Positions 17,185 to 28,383 of a DNA stretch of 47,126 bases are shown in pieces. A model generated the notes under the pieces. The model searched no databases. It was not told the DNA's origin and saw only the letters and a list, made by a program, of their open reading frames with translations. The DNA is taken from the NCBI RefSeq assembly GCF_017115085.1, contig NZ_JABXKJ010000184.1, forward strand, positions 1 to 47,126. The letters are read 5' to 3'. Position 1 is the stretch's first letter. Each line of letters starts with the position of its first letter. Source of the stretch: Nostoc sp. NMS7. Lineage in GTDB: Bacteria; Cyanobacteriota; Cyanobacteriia; Cyanobacteriales; Nostocaceae. Made by a program: the position numbers and the translations under genes.

Positions 17185-18703
17185 AAAAGTTTCTAGCCAG
17201 TTTCAGAAGTGGGACAAATACCTTGATTATTTTGACTCAAAAGGTATACTGATAGGCAAGCTGGTTTCTGTACGAATTCATACAGATATTAAATAATACA
17301 GTTATTCCATTTACTAAACATAAGCAAAAGTACTGTAAATAAACAATCACTTGTCTAAAGCAATATCAGCTAATGAGAGGATTCCTAGATAGATAATTAA
17401 AAATTTTAATTCTAATTGCTGCAATTATAAGGCCAGTTATGAGATAATCTTCAATTTTGCTTTTTTAGCAGAAAATTGGTCGTTGAGTGGCAAAACAGTT
17501 TACCCAATGTCTTACAATATCTGCTTGACTTTACCGAAATAAGGCAGAGGCCAGTCTTGCTAGAGGCTCAGTTGGAATAAAATACATTTTTATATATATT
17601 ATTAAGTGATATTACAGAAAATTCTTCTCAATTTTAAGGTAATTTTAAATACATAACTCTTGCTTAATTTAGTGTAAGTAGTAAAAAATATGACATTGAA
17701 ATGTAGAATTTAGTGCTTTAATAGATACCATACTATTGCTGCGATTTTCACCACTTGCCTATATATATGCGATTATCTTCCGTAATTACACGGTGACAAC
17801 GCATATTAAATTGTACTATTAATATGATATAAATCTCCTTAATTATTGAGAAAAACATTAACAGACAGAAAGCTACTAGCAATTTAGGCTAAAGTATCAG
17901 CATCAAAAATAGAACTAAACTGCCGAGAAAATTATTTTACTAAATGGCTCAAAAGTATCTGGATTAACGAATAAGTGTCCCTTGGCAATGAGAAACTATA
18001 TTGAATAAATTTTCGTCTTTCTATTTCAGAGAAAGTATAAGGCAACATTATCTTAGTTGGCAATTTAACTTTTTCTTAAAAAGAAAGTAATGGCAGCACG
18101 TAGTAAAATATATCTTATCAAGAATAAAACTAATAGTTTATTAGACTCCTTCTTGAAAGATACTCTGCCCCTTGTAACTAGTTTTGTATGTTAATCAAAT
18201 AATTCACTAAGCTGTAAATTATACAACTTTCCTGTCAGAAAGTCTTGTTATAAAAACTCCAGTCCACGAAAAATGTCAATTGTAGGTTCGACAGTTTAGC
18301 TTATCTTATTTGCAAAGCTATAAAACTTGAAAGGATAATGCTGTCTTAGCGGTGAAGTGAAAGACAGTAACTAATTTAAAACTGCTATTAAGAGGATTTT
18401 GGGGTGTGGTTAATTATCTGATTGTGTTCCTTCTTAGAGCTAGCGGTAAGAATCTGGAAGCGTAGACCTGGCCTTTTATGAGTGGGTTGACATTAAACAC
18501 TACCAAGTATTGTCTAAGCATTCGTCGAAATCTAGAGCATCTAGATTTCAGGTAAAGCCGTATAGTTTGTCTTGTCGATTGTGAGTTTCTATTCCAATTT
18601 TCAGGATTATCAGAAAGCAACTGGATCTAAATATCTAAAAAAATGTGCTATAACGTACCGTCATAACCGTGATTGATGGTTCGATCTTTGAAGGAGCTAT
18701 CAG
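17185..18703. other. 1.5 kb AT-rich gap without a supported gene
   Basis: No credible protein frame is found on either strand. Codon-like structure is absent and AT content is high, above all at 17220-18200. The last 400 bases are less AT-rich and hold a TTGACA (18487-18492), a 10-bp hairpin at 18527-18549, and a likely promoter for the deacetylase gene with a TATAAC at about 18649. No dispersed Nostoc repeat is obvious, which is unusual for a spacer of this length here. Confidence 0.5.
18527..18549. promoter_or_regulatory. 10-bp hairpin with 3-base loop in the 1.5 kb gap
   Basis: GAAATCTAGA (18527-18536) and TCTAGATTTC (18540-18549) are perfectly complementary around GCA. A TTGACA lies 35 bases to the left. 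It could be part of a small RNA or of the deacetylase leader region. There is no T-run after it. Confidence 0.35.
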
Positions 18704-19612
18704 GTGGAAAACAATAAGTCGTTTCTGTGGCCAGAAGGAATATTAATTGCGCTACTTGCCTTAGGTGGTGTTTTTAGCCTTGCTTTCATGACGCTTCTAA
18801 GGCCAAATACTTCGGAGGCTCAGAATAGACAAAGTATAAATATCAAGGATGTCGCTGCAAACGTAGGAACTCAGCAACGCATTCAGATATTAAAAGCGGC
18901 GATGCTTACAATTTGGCAGCAAGAAGCACAAGTAAAGGGACTATCCTACCCTATACCATCAAGCTCTCAAGGGGTAATAATTAATGCTGCAAAACTTACT
19001 CAAGGTAAGAAAGTAATTGCTCTCACCTTTGATGATGGTCCTTGGCCTCAGACCACAGAGCAAGTACTAGATATTCTCAGAGCAAATAATATCAAAGGGA
19101 CGTTTTTTGTCATCGGACAGAACCTGAAAAATTATCCAGAGTTAGGAAGGCAGATTGTCGTTCAAGGTCACGTCATTGCCAACCATACTTGGCATCACTG
19201 GTATCACTTTTTTAATCAACAAGCCGCTGCTTTTGAAATAGATCGCACAGCAGACCTAATTTATCAAGTTACAGGTGTTAAAACAAATCTCTTTCGACCG
19301 CCTGGTGGTATACTGCACAATGGATTAGTTGCTTATGCTAAAGGCCAAAAATATGCTGTGGTGATCTGGTCAGCTGACTCCACAGACTACAAGCTGCCAG
19401 CTGTACCAAAGTTGATTAATAACGTGATTAAAGATTCCAAACCTGGTGGGATTGTGCTAATGCATGATGGTGGGGGGAACCGTTCTAGAACTATACAAGC
19501 TTTACCAGAAATTATTAGCAACTTTAAAAAGCAAGGCTATCGCTTTGTGACTATTCCAGAACTTTTAGAAATGCAAGATGCAGACCAAAAGTTACTCGGT
19601 CAAAAAAAGTAA
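18704..19612 (+). CDS. polysaccharide deacetylase (NodB domain, carbohydrate esterase 4)
   Basis: A 302-residue protein with an N-terminal membrane anchor (residues 11-33) and a NodB domain from about residue 103. Motifs are complete: TFDDGP with Asp110/Asp111, the metal-binding NHTWHH with His161 and His165, RPPGG at 198-202, WSADSTDY, and LMHDGGG with the late catalytic His. It should remove N-acetyl groups from cell-wall or exopolysaccharide sugars outside the membrane. The true substrate is not visible in the sequence. The start is a GTG at 18704 with GAAGGAG about nine bases upstream. It is convergent with the GOGAT gene. Confidence 0.92.
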   Translation: MENNKSFLWPEGILIALLALGGVFSLAFMTLLRPNTSEAQNRQSINIKDVAANVGTQQRIQILKAAMLTIWQQEAQVKGLSYPIPSSSQGVIINAAKLTQGKKVIALTFDDGPWPQTTEQVLDILRANNIKGTFFVIGQNLKNYPELGRQIVVQGHVIANHTWHHWYHFFNQQAAAFEIDRTADLIYQVTGVKTNLFRPPGGILHNGLVAYAKGQKYAVVIWSADSTDYKLPAVPKLINNVIKDSKPGGIVLMHDGGGNRSRTIQALPEIISNFKKQGYRFVTIPELLEMQDADQKLLGQKK

Positions 19613-19750
19613 TAATTATTAATTATGGGTAATTGGTCAATAGTATTTGCTAAAAACTAAAATTATATTTTTTGGTTAAAACGCATTATTTCTAAATCAG
19701 TTAGTTAAGATGCCCCCTTTTAGAGATTTTTAACAAATAAATTATCCAAT

Positions 19751-19802
19751 CTTGTGGGGTGGACGTCCGCCCGTAGCCAAAGGCGGGCGCCCACCCCACA
19801 AG
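19751..19802. terminator. GC-rich inverted repeat between convergent genes
   Basis: CTTGTGGGGTGG (19751-19762) and CCACCCCACAAG (19791-19802) are perfect inverted ends. An inner CCGCCC/GGGCGG-type pair extends the hairpin. Its place between the convergent deacetylase and GOGAT genes fits a bidirectional terminator. It may equally be a dispersed palindrome of the genus. Confidence 0.55.
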
Positions 19803-19833
19803 AAGTAGTTGAGTATTTTTTATTTGTCAGTCC

Positions 19834-22800
19834 CTAATGACTAGTCACTAAACTAAACTCAGTTGTTTTTTTAGGATCAGCTTCTGGACTATCAGCTTCA
19901 GAAGGCGGAACTAACTGCCAGAATTTCGGCAAGAATTCTTGCCAGTTTTGCAGAATTTTCTTCGCCTTTGGTGAACCAGTGCGTTCTGCATGAGTTTGGA
20001 TTAACTCTTGCAACTGCTTTGCACCTACTTCTGTAATCACTCGCTGCATTTTGACAATTTCTGGGTTGACTAACTCACCAAATAAGTCATCTTCATCCAA
20101 GAAGTATGCTAGTCCACCAGTCATTCCGGCTGCTACGTTACGGCCTACTTTGCCGAGGACGACAATTACACCACCAGTCATATATTCGCAACAGTGATCC
20201 CCAGCACCTTCAATCACTGCTATGCCTTTGGAGTTTCTCACAGCAAAGCGTTCTCCTGCTAGTCCGTTGGCAAATAACACGCCACCAGTCGCACCATAGA
20301 GGCACGTATTGCCAACTATCACGTTTTGTGATGCGTTATAAGTAGCATCAGTTGGAGGTTTGATAATGATTTCACCACCATGCATCCCTTTACCTACGTA
20401 GTCGTTTGCCTCTCCTTCCAGGGTCAAAATGATACCAGGAAGGTTGAACGCACCAAAGCTTTGCCCAACACTGCCTGTAAAGTTGAGATTAATTTGTCCT
20501 TCAAAGCCGCTATCACCATATTGAGAAGCGATCGCCCCTGCTAATCTTGTACCTACTGTTCTGTCAGTATTGACAACAGAATAAGTCTTGGTGACACTAG
20601 ATTGGTTGCGAATCGCAGCTTGAATATCGGGATCGGCAAGCAATTTGTCATCCAAAACCACGCCGTTGCTGTGGACTTCTTCATGCACCAACCAGCTACG
20701 ATTTTCTCTGGTATCTGGTAGCTGAAGTAAACAGTCCAGGTTTAATGATTGCGTTTTGGTAAGTTTTACCTCTGGGCGCAGTTTCAACAAATCTGCACGT
20801 CCAATGATTTCTGATAAAGAACGGTAGCCAAGTCGGGCTAATAAACTCCGCACTTCTTCGGCGATAAAGTAGAAGAAGTTGACAACTTGTTCCGGCATTC
20901 CTGTAAACCGCTTGCGGAGTTCTTCTTTCTGAGTAGCAACACCTACAGGGCAGGTGTTCATGTGGCAAACTCGCGCCATAATACAGCCTTCAGCAATCAT
21001 GGCGATGGAACCGAAACCGAATTCTTCACCGCCCATCAATGCACCTATTACCACATCCCAGCCACTCTTCAGACCGCCATCTACGCGTAAAACCACGCGA
21101 TCGCGCAGGCTATTTTCCATCAAGACGCGATGCACTTCACTTAAACCCAATTCCCAGGGGGAACCAGCGTGTTTAATCGAACTTAGTGGCGATGCACCTG
21201 TACCACCATCATGACCAGAAATCTGGATGATATCAGCGTTTGCCTTCGCTACACCAGCCGCGATCGTCCCAATGCCAACTTCGGCAACGAGTTTCACCGA
21301 TACCTTTGCTTTGGGGTTAATTTGGTGGAGATCAAAAATCAGTTGTGCTAGGTCTTCAATAGAATAAATATCGTGGTGCGGTGGTGGCGAAATCAGGGTG
21401 ACACCTGGCTTTGAGCGCCTTAACATCGCAATGTATTCGCTCACCTTCGGTCCTGGTAGTTGTCCACCTTCCCCAGGCTTGGCACCTTGGGCAATTTTGA
21501 TTTCAATTTGTTTGGCGTTGACTAGATACTCTGGCGTGACCCCAAAGCGTCCCGATGCAACTTGCTTGATGGCACTATAAGCTTGATCACCATTTCGCAA
21601 TCCTTTTAAATGAGGTAGGGTTGGCGAGTGACCAGACTCGTCTACATCATCTAGAAGTACATAGCGCACTGGGTCTTCGCCACCTTCTCCAGAATTTGAT
21701 TTACCGCCAATCCGGTTCATGGCGATCGCTAAAGTTTCATGGGCTTCTCTTGACAAAGCGCCTAAAGACATGCCACCGGTGCAAAAGCGTTTGACAATCT
21801 CAGATACAGATTCCACTTCTTCTAGAGGAATTGGGCCAGAATCGCCTTGGAAGTCTAGCAAATCCCGTAAAGCAGTTACTGGTCTACCTTGAAGGTGCTT
21901 TTTGTAAACTTCATAGTGGTCGTAGTTCTTACCATCTAGAGCCTTATGCAGCGCCTTGACCATTTCGGGGCTATTCATGTGGTACTCGCCGCCGGGACGG
22001 TATTGCACAAAGCCCAGGTTTTCTAACTTATTGGTCGTCAGTTCTGGGAAAGCCTTGCTGTGGAAGGAAAGTACTTCATCAGCGAGTTCAGTAACACTCA
22101 AACCCCCGATGCGGGAAGTCGTACCACGGAATCCTAGTTCGATTAAATCTCCACCGATGCCAATAGCTTCAAAGATTTGGGCTGCTTGATAGCTGGAGAG
22201 CAGAGAAATTCCCATCTTGGAGAGAATTTTTAGTAAACCTGACTCTACTGCTTTGCGATAGTTTCCTAAAGCTTCTTCTAAGGTGAGGGCTGGAATTTTT
22301 TTCACACCCATTAACTTTTGAGTTTTGGGATCAGACCACCAATCGCGCACCGTATCTAAAGCCATATACGGGCAAACTGCACCAGCACCGTAGCCAATCA
22401 GACAAGCAAAGTGATGAGTACTCCAGCATTGGGCAGTATTGACGATCAGGGATGTTTTCATTCGCAACCCTTCACGAATCAGGTGGTGATGCACAGCACC
22501 AACTGCTAACAGGGGAGGAATGTAGGTGTATTCTGTACTGATACTGTCATTGACCCCATGATCGCTTAATATTAAAATCTTTGCACCTGCGCGTACAGAT
22601 TCAGCTGCTTGTGCTTGTAAAGACTCGACTGCGGCTTTCAATCCTTCTGGGCCAGTGGCGATCGCAAATAGGGTTGACAATTCGGCTGTGGCAAATCCTG
22701 ACAGCTTAATTGCCTCCAACTCTACCTCTGTCAACAGTGGCGACTCAAGTTTTAATCTCCGCGCATATTCTGGTTTGGGTTCTAATAAGTTACCCCGTTC

Positions 22801-24531
22801 ACCCAGTTCGACTTTCAGAGACATCACAAGCTTTTCCCGCAGGGGATCGATCGCTGGGTTTGTCACTTGAGCAAAGCGCTGTTTGAAATAGTCATAAAGC
22901 AGATGCGGCTTTTGTGACAGAACTGCTAAAGGAATATCATCCCCCATGCAGAAAGTCGGCTCTGAACCTGCGATCGCCATTGGATGAATCACCATTTCTA
23001 CATCTTCTGTGGTGTAGCCAAAGGCAGTTTGCAGTTCAAGCAAGGTTTGTTTATCAATTTTCTCAGTTGTACTATGCCCGTTACCATTTTCAGCAGCCAG
23101 ATGTCCATTTCCATTAACATCTGAGGGCTGACTACTGATAATTTGTTTGAGTTCTTGACGGTACTGTTGCAGCCATTCACCATAAGGGTGCTGCTTGGCA
23201 ATGCGTTGCTTAATTTCCCAATTCTTTAGCACTTCATGATTTTCTAAATCCACGGCAATCATTTGCCCTGGTCCAAGTCTACCTTTCTCGACAATATTGG
23301 CTTCTGGAAAGTCTACTACACCAGCTTCCGAAGCTACGACAATGTAATCATCCTTGGTGATCAGGTAACGAGCTGGTCTTAAACCATTACGATCTAGTGT
23401 TGCACCAACTTTTTTGCCATCGCTGAATACTAAAAGTGCAGGACCGTCCCACGCTTCTTGCAAACCACTGTAATATTCGTAGAAATCAACAATTTCTGGG
23501 AAATCACGTAAAGAAGGCTGATTTTGATAAGCCTCTGGAACCATAATCATTAAAGCTTCCAAGGGGCTGCGTCCAGAACACACCAGCAATTCCAGTACGT
23601 TGTCTAGGGTAGCTGAGTCGCTGTTATCAATATGAACTAACGGCTTGAGTTCGTTGACGCGATCGCCCCACACAGGATGATTCAGGCTAGCTTCTCGTGC
23701 CATCATCCAGTTGATGTTACCCAATAAAGTATTGATTTCGCCGTTGTGGCCTAAAAACCGCATTGGTTGAGCTAGAGGCCACTTGGGCATCGTGTTGGTA
23801 CTAAAGCGACGGTGATAGACAGCAAAGGCGCTTTTGTAAGCTGGATTTTTTAAATCGTGATAAAAGTTGCCCAAGACGGCAGAACGCACCATGCCTTTAT
23901 AGACAATTGTACGATTTGACAAGGAGCAGATATAAAATTCTTCTGAGATTTTGGTTGCAACTTTACTCATTCGGCGGCGGGTAATGTACAACTGTCGTTC
24001 CAATTCATCACCGCTTTTGTCAACAGAAGCTAACAAAACTTGTTCAATCTGCGGTTGATTTTCTTTTGCTTGTACCCCCAGTAAATCAGGTTGCACTGGC
24101 ACTACTCGCCAACCCAGTACAATCAATTTTTCTTCGGCAGCTATTTGCTCAACTATCATCCTCGCTTTTTGTGCTGCTTCCTGGTCTTGTGGTAGAAAGA
24201 TCATCCCCACAGCTATCTTATTGGTGGATGGAAATTCCTTCCCCCTTTCGGCAAAGTCTTGTTGGAACAATTCCCAAGGGATAGCTGTCAATACTCCAGC
24301 ACCATCACCAGAGTCTTGATCAGCGCTACAACCTCCTCGGTGTTCTAAGCAGGTTAAAGCAGCTAAGGCTTTTTCGACAATTTCGTGGCTGGTATGATTC
24401 TGGCGATGAGCAATAAAACCGACACCACAGGCATCTCGTTCCTCTACTAACCACTTTTGCCCCTGATAGGTATCTCTTGAGTTGATCTTGGCTGTGATAT
24501 TCTGGTCTTGATTCATCGGTTTATTATTCAT
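19834..24531 (-). CDS. glsF: ferredoxin-dependent glutamate synthase (Fd-GOGAT)
   Basis: A 1565-residue enzyme that makes two glutamates from glutamine and 2-oxoglutarate using reduced ferredoxin, completing the GS-GOGAT ammonium assimilation cycle. The N-terminal class II glutaminase begins at Cys35 (ERDACGVGF) after a propeptide. The FMN synthase domain carries the [3Fe-4S] ligands in [13 protein letters not shown] and the region GGEDPVRY. The C-terminal beta-helix is GXGXG-rich ([11 protein letters not shown] and [14 protein letters not shown]). Length fits the plant/cyanobacterial Fd type. A hydrophilic insert with NGNGH repeats lies before '[11 protein letters not shown]' (about 23085-23155). 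No small-subunit gene is adjacent, as expected for the Fd type. No GTAN8TAC NtcA site was seen upstream. Confidence 0.96.
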   Translation of the reverse strand: MNNKPMNQDQNITAKINSRDTYQGQKWLVEERDACGVGFIAHRQNHTSHEIVEKALAALTCLEHRGGCSADQDSGDGAGVLTAIPWELFQQDFAERGKEFPSTNKIAVGMIFLPQDQEAAQKARMIVEQIAAEEKLIVLGWRVVPVQPDLLGVQAKENQPQIEQVLLASVDKSGDELERQLYITRRRMSKVATKISEEFYICSLSNRTIVYKGMVRSAVLGNFYHDLKNPAYKSAFAVYHRRFSTNTMPKWPLAQPMRFLGHNGEINTLLGNINWMMAREASLNHPVWGDRVNELKPLVHIDNSDSATLDNVLELLVCSGRSPLEALMIMVPEAYQNQPSLRDFPEIVDFYEYYSGLQEAWDGPALLVFSDGKKVGATLDRNGLRPARYLITKDDYIVVASEAGVVDFPEANIVEKGRLGPGQMIAVDLENHEVLKNWEIKQRIAKQHPYGEWLQQYRQELKQIISSQPSDVNGNGHLAAENGNGHSTTEKIDKQTLLELQTAFGYTTEDVEMVIHPMAIAGSEPTFCMGDDIPLAVLSQKPHLLYDYFKQRFAQVTNPAIDPLREKLVMSLKVELGERGNLLEPKPEYARRLKLESPLLTEVELEAIKLSGFATAELSTLFAIATGPEGLKAAVESLQAQAAESVRAGAKILILSDHGVNDSISTEYTYIPPLLAVGAVHHHLIREGLRMKTSLIVNTAQCWSTHHFACLIGYGAGAVCPYMALDTVRDWWSDPKTQKLMGVKKIPALTLEEALGNYRKAVESGLLKILSKMGISLLSSYQAAQIFEAIGIGGDLIELGFRGTTSRIGGLSVTELADEVLSFHSKAFPELTTNKLENLGFVQYRPGGEYHMNSPEMVKALHKALDGKNYDHYEVYKKHLQGRPVTALRDLLDFQGDSGPIPLEEVESVSEIVKRFCTGGMSLGALSREAHETLAIAMNRIGGKSNSGEGGEDPVRYVLLDDVDESGHSPTLPHLKGLRNGDQAYSAIKQVASGRFGVTPEYLVNAKQIEIKIAQGAKPGEGGQLPGPKVSEYIAMLRRSKPGVTLISPPPHHDIYSIEDLAQLIFDLHQINPKAKVSVKLVAEVGIGTIAAGVAKANADIIQISGHDGGTGASPLSSIKHAGSPWELGLSEVHRVLMENSLRDRVVLRVDGGLKSGWDVVIGALMGGEEFGFGSIAMIAEGCIMARVCHMNTCPVGVATQKEELRKRFTGMPEQVVNFFYFIAEEVRSLLARLGYRSLSEIIGRADLLKLRPEVKLTKTQSLNLDCLLQLPDTRENRSWLVHEEVHSNGVVLDDKLLADPDIQAAIRNQSSVTKTYSVVNTDRTVGTRLAGAIASQYGDSGFEGQINLNFTGSVGQSFGAFNLPGIILTLEGEANDYVGKGMHGGEIIIKPPTDATYNASQNVIVGNTCLYGATGGVLFANGLAGERFAVRNSKGIAVIEGAGDHCCEYMTGGVIVVLGKVGRNVAAGMTGGLAYFLDEDDLFGELVNPEIVKMQRVITEVGAKQLQELIQTHAERTGSPKAKKILQNWQEFLPKFWQLVPPSEADSPEADPKKTTEFSLVTSH

Positions 24532-25308
24532 ACCCTGTTCCTGAAGTATTGAGTTACCAATTTTGCCACTACTTATCGGAAAAAATTTCTACATTTAGCG
24601 ATGGATAAATGTATAAGCACCGAAATTTAGGGAAAAAAATTTTAACTTTGGTTTTACTTTATTAGTTTACCCATGTTAAAATACTTACTTATTTCTTCAG
24701 TATTTATGCCGTGTTAGAAAAATTAAATCAGCCAAGACATTATTTTTGCCCTGACACTATCCTTTTTATATTGTGAAGCTAAGTATTTTCTCAATCCCCT
24801 TTTTCCAGATGCACGCTAGCTACTCATAGAGCCTATTTCGGCTCACCTGAAACCAAATTAAAACTGAACGCTCCACTATGTTTCAAAGCCAATATCATCC
24901 TGATCCGGCAATAAAATCAGCGTATTACAATATATACCCATTTGACAATTCCCAAATATTTTTGTTGTTGTCTAAAATTTTGCTGCTTATCAGTTGCCAC
25001 CTGTCTTACTATTAACCAGACCTGACTGAAGTAGCAACAATCGGAACCGATTGAGTCAGGATTGAATATCTTAATCCAGTTTTGATAATCAAGACTACCG
25101 TATATAGTGTGCTGAGAATAAGTGCCAGTTCAAACACTTGGTTGCAGTGGAGTTAGCACCTAAATGGTTATTTATGTTTAAAAGACACAAGAATCCAATA
25201 TATATAATATCATGTTTTTTCCAAAAGAAAGTCATGTTTTTTTGACATTTCCAAATAATTAGTTAGTTTATATTTTGGGCGATAGTTTTCAAAAGTACCT
25301 AATAAATT
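24532..25308. other. 777-base divergent spacer, AT-rich, no gene seen
   Basis: It separates the divergent GOGAT and phosphodiester-glycosidase-type genes and should hold both promoters. I found no frame, tRNA or clear operator. It has no NtcA consensus that I could see by eye and no obvious member of the repeat families found elsewhere. Confidence 0.5.
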
Positions 25309-27348
25309 ATGGTAAAAATGCCGAATTGTTGCCAATCCCTTATTGGGGTTGGCGAATTTTTCCGGGCTAGTGTGTCACCAATACTTTTGACAGCACTGTG
25401 CTTAACTACTACTTGTGCTACCAATGCCCAGGAGTCCCCGAAAACTACTAAATCAACCCCAAGGTTAACCTCACAGTTACTTGCACCTCCTTTAACAAGT
25501 GTGCCATCCTCTGGTAATCAAATTTCCCTCAATGGACGTACCTTACCAGGAACTTGGTTGCAGCGACCCAGAAAAGCTGGTCAGATTACAACTGATCTCA
25601 GTGACGGGGCATTCAGGCAATTAATTGGAGTAAATTTCTTAAACAGTAGTGATTCGGCGAGGCAACCAATACAGTGGTTTTCATCGCTGACAAAGCCAGT
25701 AGTTTTAACCACCAAGCTACTAGGAGCATATCGCTATCTGGATATTACTAATTTTGCTCAAACATCTGGATGGCAAATTCAAGCCAATGGCAACACCTTG
25801 GTAATTGTTACCCCAAAAGCACAAGTCACAAATATTATTCAGAGCCAGCAACCTTCAGATGCGAGTGTTACTCCTTTGCAACAGGCTCGGATTCTTGTCG
25901 ATTTAGATCGTCCAACTCCCTGGCAAGTTACACAAGGGTCAACTGTTAAAAAAATTCCAACTCCATCTTCTGATCCAGACACACTAACCCCAAAATCCAC
26001 TGTACCGCCAAATCGAGAGTGGACAATTACCTTGGATGGAATAGCCGATCCTGTTTTGATCGAACGCTATACCCCGCAGCTACCAGCAGCACCACCAACA
26101 TTGCTGCCAAACCTGCTTAAACAATTATCACCAGCTACACCAACACAACCAATACCACCAGCACCGGCCTCTGAATCACTGATTCAACAAGTGGAGGTGG
26201 TGAAAAACCAAACGATTATTAGTCTGAGCGTTCCCTTTGGTCTATCGCCTCAAGTTAGTACAGTTGCTAACCCCAATCGCCTGATTATCGATATTCGACC
26301 AGATGCTTTAGAAGAGCGGGATATTACTTGGTCTCCAGGATTGCGCTGGCGACAGCATTATGTCAACTTAGGCACAGACCGCTTTCCGGTGGTCTGGTTA
26401 GAAGTTAATCCCCGTAAATTTGGGCTAACGTTGAAACCTATATGGGCTAGTCCTGATGGGGTTGCGGGTACTGCTCCTTTAATTCAAACAGCACAACGTT
26501 ACTTAGCAGTAGCTGGGATTAACGGTGGTTATTTTAACCGCAATAACAGATTGCCATTGGGTGCGATTCGTCGGGATAGTCAGTGGTTATCAGGCCCGAT
26601 TCTCAACCGGGGTGCGATCGCTTGGAATGATTCTGGCCAATTTTACTTTGGTCGTCTCACCTTGGGAGAAACTTTAATTACGGTAAATGACCAGCGTCTA
26701 CCAATTCTATTTCTTAATAGTGGTTACATTCAGAGCGGGATTGCTCGTTACACTCCAGCTTGGGGAGCAACTTACACACCCCTGACAGATAACGAAATTA
26801 TCCTAGTGGTACAAAGAGACCAAATTACTGAACAATTACCAGGCGGCAAAGTTGGTGGAACGGCAGTTCCCATTCCCCAGGATGGCTACCTATTAACCTT
26901 ACGCGCCAACGCTGCTAGTGCTGCATCACAGTTACCTATTGGAAGTACAGTACACATTTCCAGCACCACTGCTCCCACTGATTTTAGTCGTTATCCCCAC
27001 ATAATCGGAGCAGGTCCGCTATTAGTCCAAAATCGTCAAATTGTCCTTGATGCCAAAGGCGAAAAATTCAGCAATGCCTTTATTGCCGAAAAGGCTATTC
27101 GTAGCGGTATTTGCACAACAGCAACAGGCACACTAATGATTACTGCCATACATAATCGTGTCGGTGGTTATGGTCCTACTTTGGCAGAACATGCCCAATT
27201 GATGCAACTGATGGGCTGTGTGGATGCCCTAAATTTAGACGGTGGTAGTTCTACCAGCCTTTACTTAGGAGGACAATTACTCAACCGATCGCCTAGTACA
27301 GCTGCTCGTGTTCATAACGGAATTGGTATTTTCCTAAAACCACGATAA
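25309..27348 (+). CDS. secreted phosphodiester glycosidase (NAGPA domain) family protein
   Basis: A 679-residue protein. A signal peptide ends near residue 41 (ILLTALCLTTTCATNAQE). Residues about 60-350 include a Pro-rich linker and strand-rich segments resembling AMIN-like or secretin-N modules (YRYLDITNFAQTSGWQIQ; IISLSVPFGLSPQVSTVANP), which suggests cell-wall contact. From about residue 395 the NAGPA/DUF2233 fold is clear: AVAGINGGYFNRNNRLPLGA, GPILNRGA, IGAGPLLVQN, and the terminal DALNLDGGSSTSLYL with RVHNGIGIFL. NAGPA-type enzymes cleave phosphodiester links to sugars. The substrate here is unknown. An alternative ATG lies nine bases downstream. Confidence 0.85.
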   Translation: MVKMPNCCQSLIGVGEFFRASVSPILLTALCLTTTCATNAQESPKTTKSTPRLTSQLLAPPLTSVPSSGNQISLNGRTLPGTWLQRPRKAGQITTDLSDGAFRQLIGVNFLNSSDSARQPIQWFSSLTKPVVLTTKLLGAYRYLDITNFAQTSGWQIQANGNTLVIVTPKAQVTNIIQSQQPSDASVTPLQQARILVDLDRPTPWQVTQGSTVKKIPTPSSDPDTLTPKSTVPPNREWTITLDGIADPVLIERYTPQLPAAPPTLLPNLLKQLSPATPTQPIPPAPASESLIQQVEVVKNQTIISLSVPFGLSPQVSTVANPNRLIIDIRPDALEERDITWSPGLRWRQHYVNLGTDRFPVVWLEVNPRKFGLTLKPIWASPDGVAGTAPLIQTAQRYLAVAGINGGYFNRNNRLPLGAIRRDSQWLSGPILNRGAIAWNDSGQFYFGRLTLGETLITVNDQRLPILFLNSGYIQSGIARYTPAWGATYTPLTDNEIILVVQRDQITEQLPGGKVGGTAVPIPQDGYLLTLRANAASAASQLPIGSTVHISSTTAPTDFSRYPHIIGAGPLLVQNRQIVLDAKGEKFSNAFIAEKAIRSGICTTATGTLMITAIHNRVGGYGPTLAEHAQLMQLMGCVDALNLDGGSSTSLYLGGQLLNRSPSTAARVHNGIGIFLKPR

Positions 27349-27375
27349 TCAGGGAATAGGGAAGTCTCTTAATCA

Positions 27376-27486
27376 CCAATACTTCTCTACGAGAGGCTGC
27401 ACTTCGGCAAGGCTCAGTGACCACGCCAACGGCTTCTCTACGAGACGCTGTTCGCGTTCGCTCAGTACAAGTGCCCAATGCCCAAT
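27376..27486. repeat. second copy of the 'CTTCTCTACGAGACGCT' repeat block
   Basis: Bases 27433-27483 equal 2685-2735 exactly. The left module CCAATACTTCTCTACGAGAG (27376 onward) matches 2651 onward, but the middle is longer here by a GGCAAGGCTCAGTGACCACG segment. The rest of the 27349-27688 spacer is AT-rich and shows no gene. Confidence 0.8.
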
Positions 27487-27688
27487 CTCTCCTTTTTTAA
27501 AGTTTAGAACAAGCTGCCCTTGTGCTTGATGAAGAGTTAGTGTAGACCTCAGAGTTTTAGTAGTGATGGTTTACACCATAAGGTCTAATTTTGCTATGTT
27601 TATCAAGGTGCGACAAAATGGCTAATTTTTAATGTTGCAAGATAGCACCAGAATTTTTATCAATAGTTAAGAGTACCAACGGTTTGTT

Positions 27689-28129
27689 ATGTCTCAAAAT
27701 GAGGTAACTATGGCTCGATATCAAGAAACTACACAGACTGAAACTCTACACCTCGCTCCAGCCATCACTTCCAGAGGCGTTGCTGCAACAGAGTTGCGTC
27801 CTTGGGGTGCTTTTACAGTTTTGGAAGAAGGGCGCGGATATAAAATCAAGCGCATCGAAGTTAAGCCCGGACACCGCCTCAGTCTACAAATGCACCACCA
27901 CCGCAGCGAACACTGGATTGTCGTCTCTGGTACAGCTAGGGTAACTTGTGGTGAGCTAGAAGTACTACTGAGCAATAATGAGTCAACTTATGTACCCCAA
28001 TGTACATCTCATCGTTTAGAGAATCCTGGCGTGATTCCCTTGGTCTTGATTGAAGTCCAAAATGGCGAATACTTGGGAGAAGATGATATTATTCGCTACC
28101 AAGATGACTATGCCCGTACCAAGGATTAA
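27689..28129 (+). CDS. cupin of the type II mannose-6-phosphate isomerase family
   Basis: A 146-residue single-domain cupin of the MannoseP_isomer family (PF01050): RPWGAFTVLEEGRGYKIKRI, then VKPGHRLSLQMHHHRSEHWI with the metal-binding His cluster, then STYVPQCTSHRLENPG. In ManC/RfbM-type proteins this is the C-terminal isomerase half. Here it stands alone, a common arrangement in cyanobacteria. It could supply mannose or fructose phosphates for polysaccharide synthesis, but activity is inferred. A second ATG at 27710 (residue 8) is an alternative start. Confidence 0.88.
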   Translation: MSQNEVTMARYQETTQTETLHLAPAITSRGVAATELRPWGAFTVLEEGRGYKIKRIEVKPGHRLSLQMHHHRSEHWIVVSGTARVTCGELEVLLSNNESTYVPQCTSHRLENPGVIPLVLIEVQNGEYLGEDDIIRYQDDYARTKD

Positions 28130-28223
28130 AACTAAAATAACGCTATTAAAGCCTTTAGAGCTTTAATCTAAAAACTGAATATATTTTTGTGCAAATCCTC
28201 ATTGGGAACCACTGCACACCAGA

Positions 28224-28250
28224 AGTCCCTACCTAGTTAAGGTGGGGACT
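28224..28250. terminator. 11-bp hairpin after the cupin gene
   Basis: AGTCCCTACCT (28224-28234) pairs with AGGTGGGGACT (28240-28250), one pair being G-U, around a 5-base loop. No T-run follows. It may be a weak terminator or RNA end of the cupin transcript. A shorter hairpin, ATTAAAGC/GCTTTAAT at 28145-28167, lies just after the stop codon. Confidence 0.4.
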
Positions 28251-28383
28251 CAAGTATGTTAGTGCTATAAATGTACTAATAGCGATCGCGCTGATGGGTT
28301 CGGTGATTTGGCACAGGGAGATCGCGATGGTCAACCCATCTGTAAAATGAAGATGGGGTACTCAATTGCAAAAAACGATTTCC

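Noticed and set aside
18414..18620. 68-residue minus-strand frame in the 1.5 kb gap
   Set aside because: Basic, low-complexity translation with no ribosome site or known motif. It spans the hairpin at 18527-18549, which does not suit a coding sequence.
24532..25308. possible NtcA site upstream of ferredoxin-GOGAT
   Set aside because: Nitrogen control was expected, but no GTA-N8-TAC with a suitably placed -10 was found by eye, so no site is claimed.
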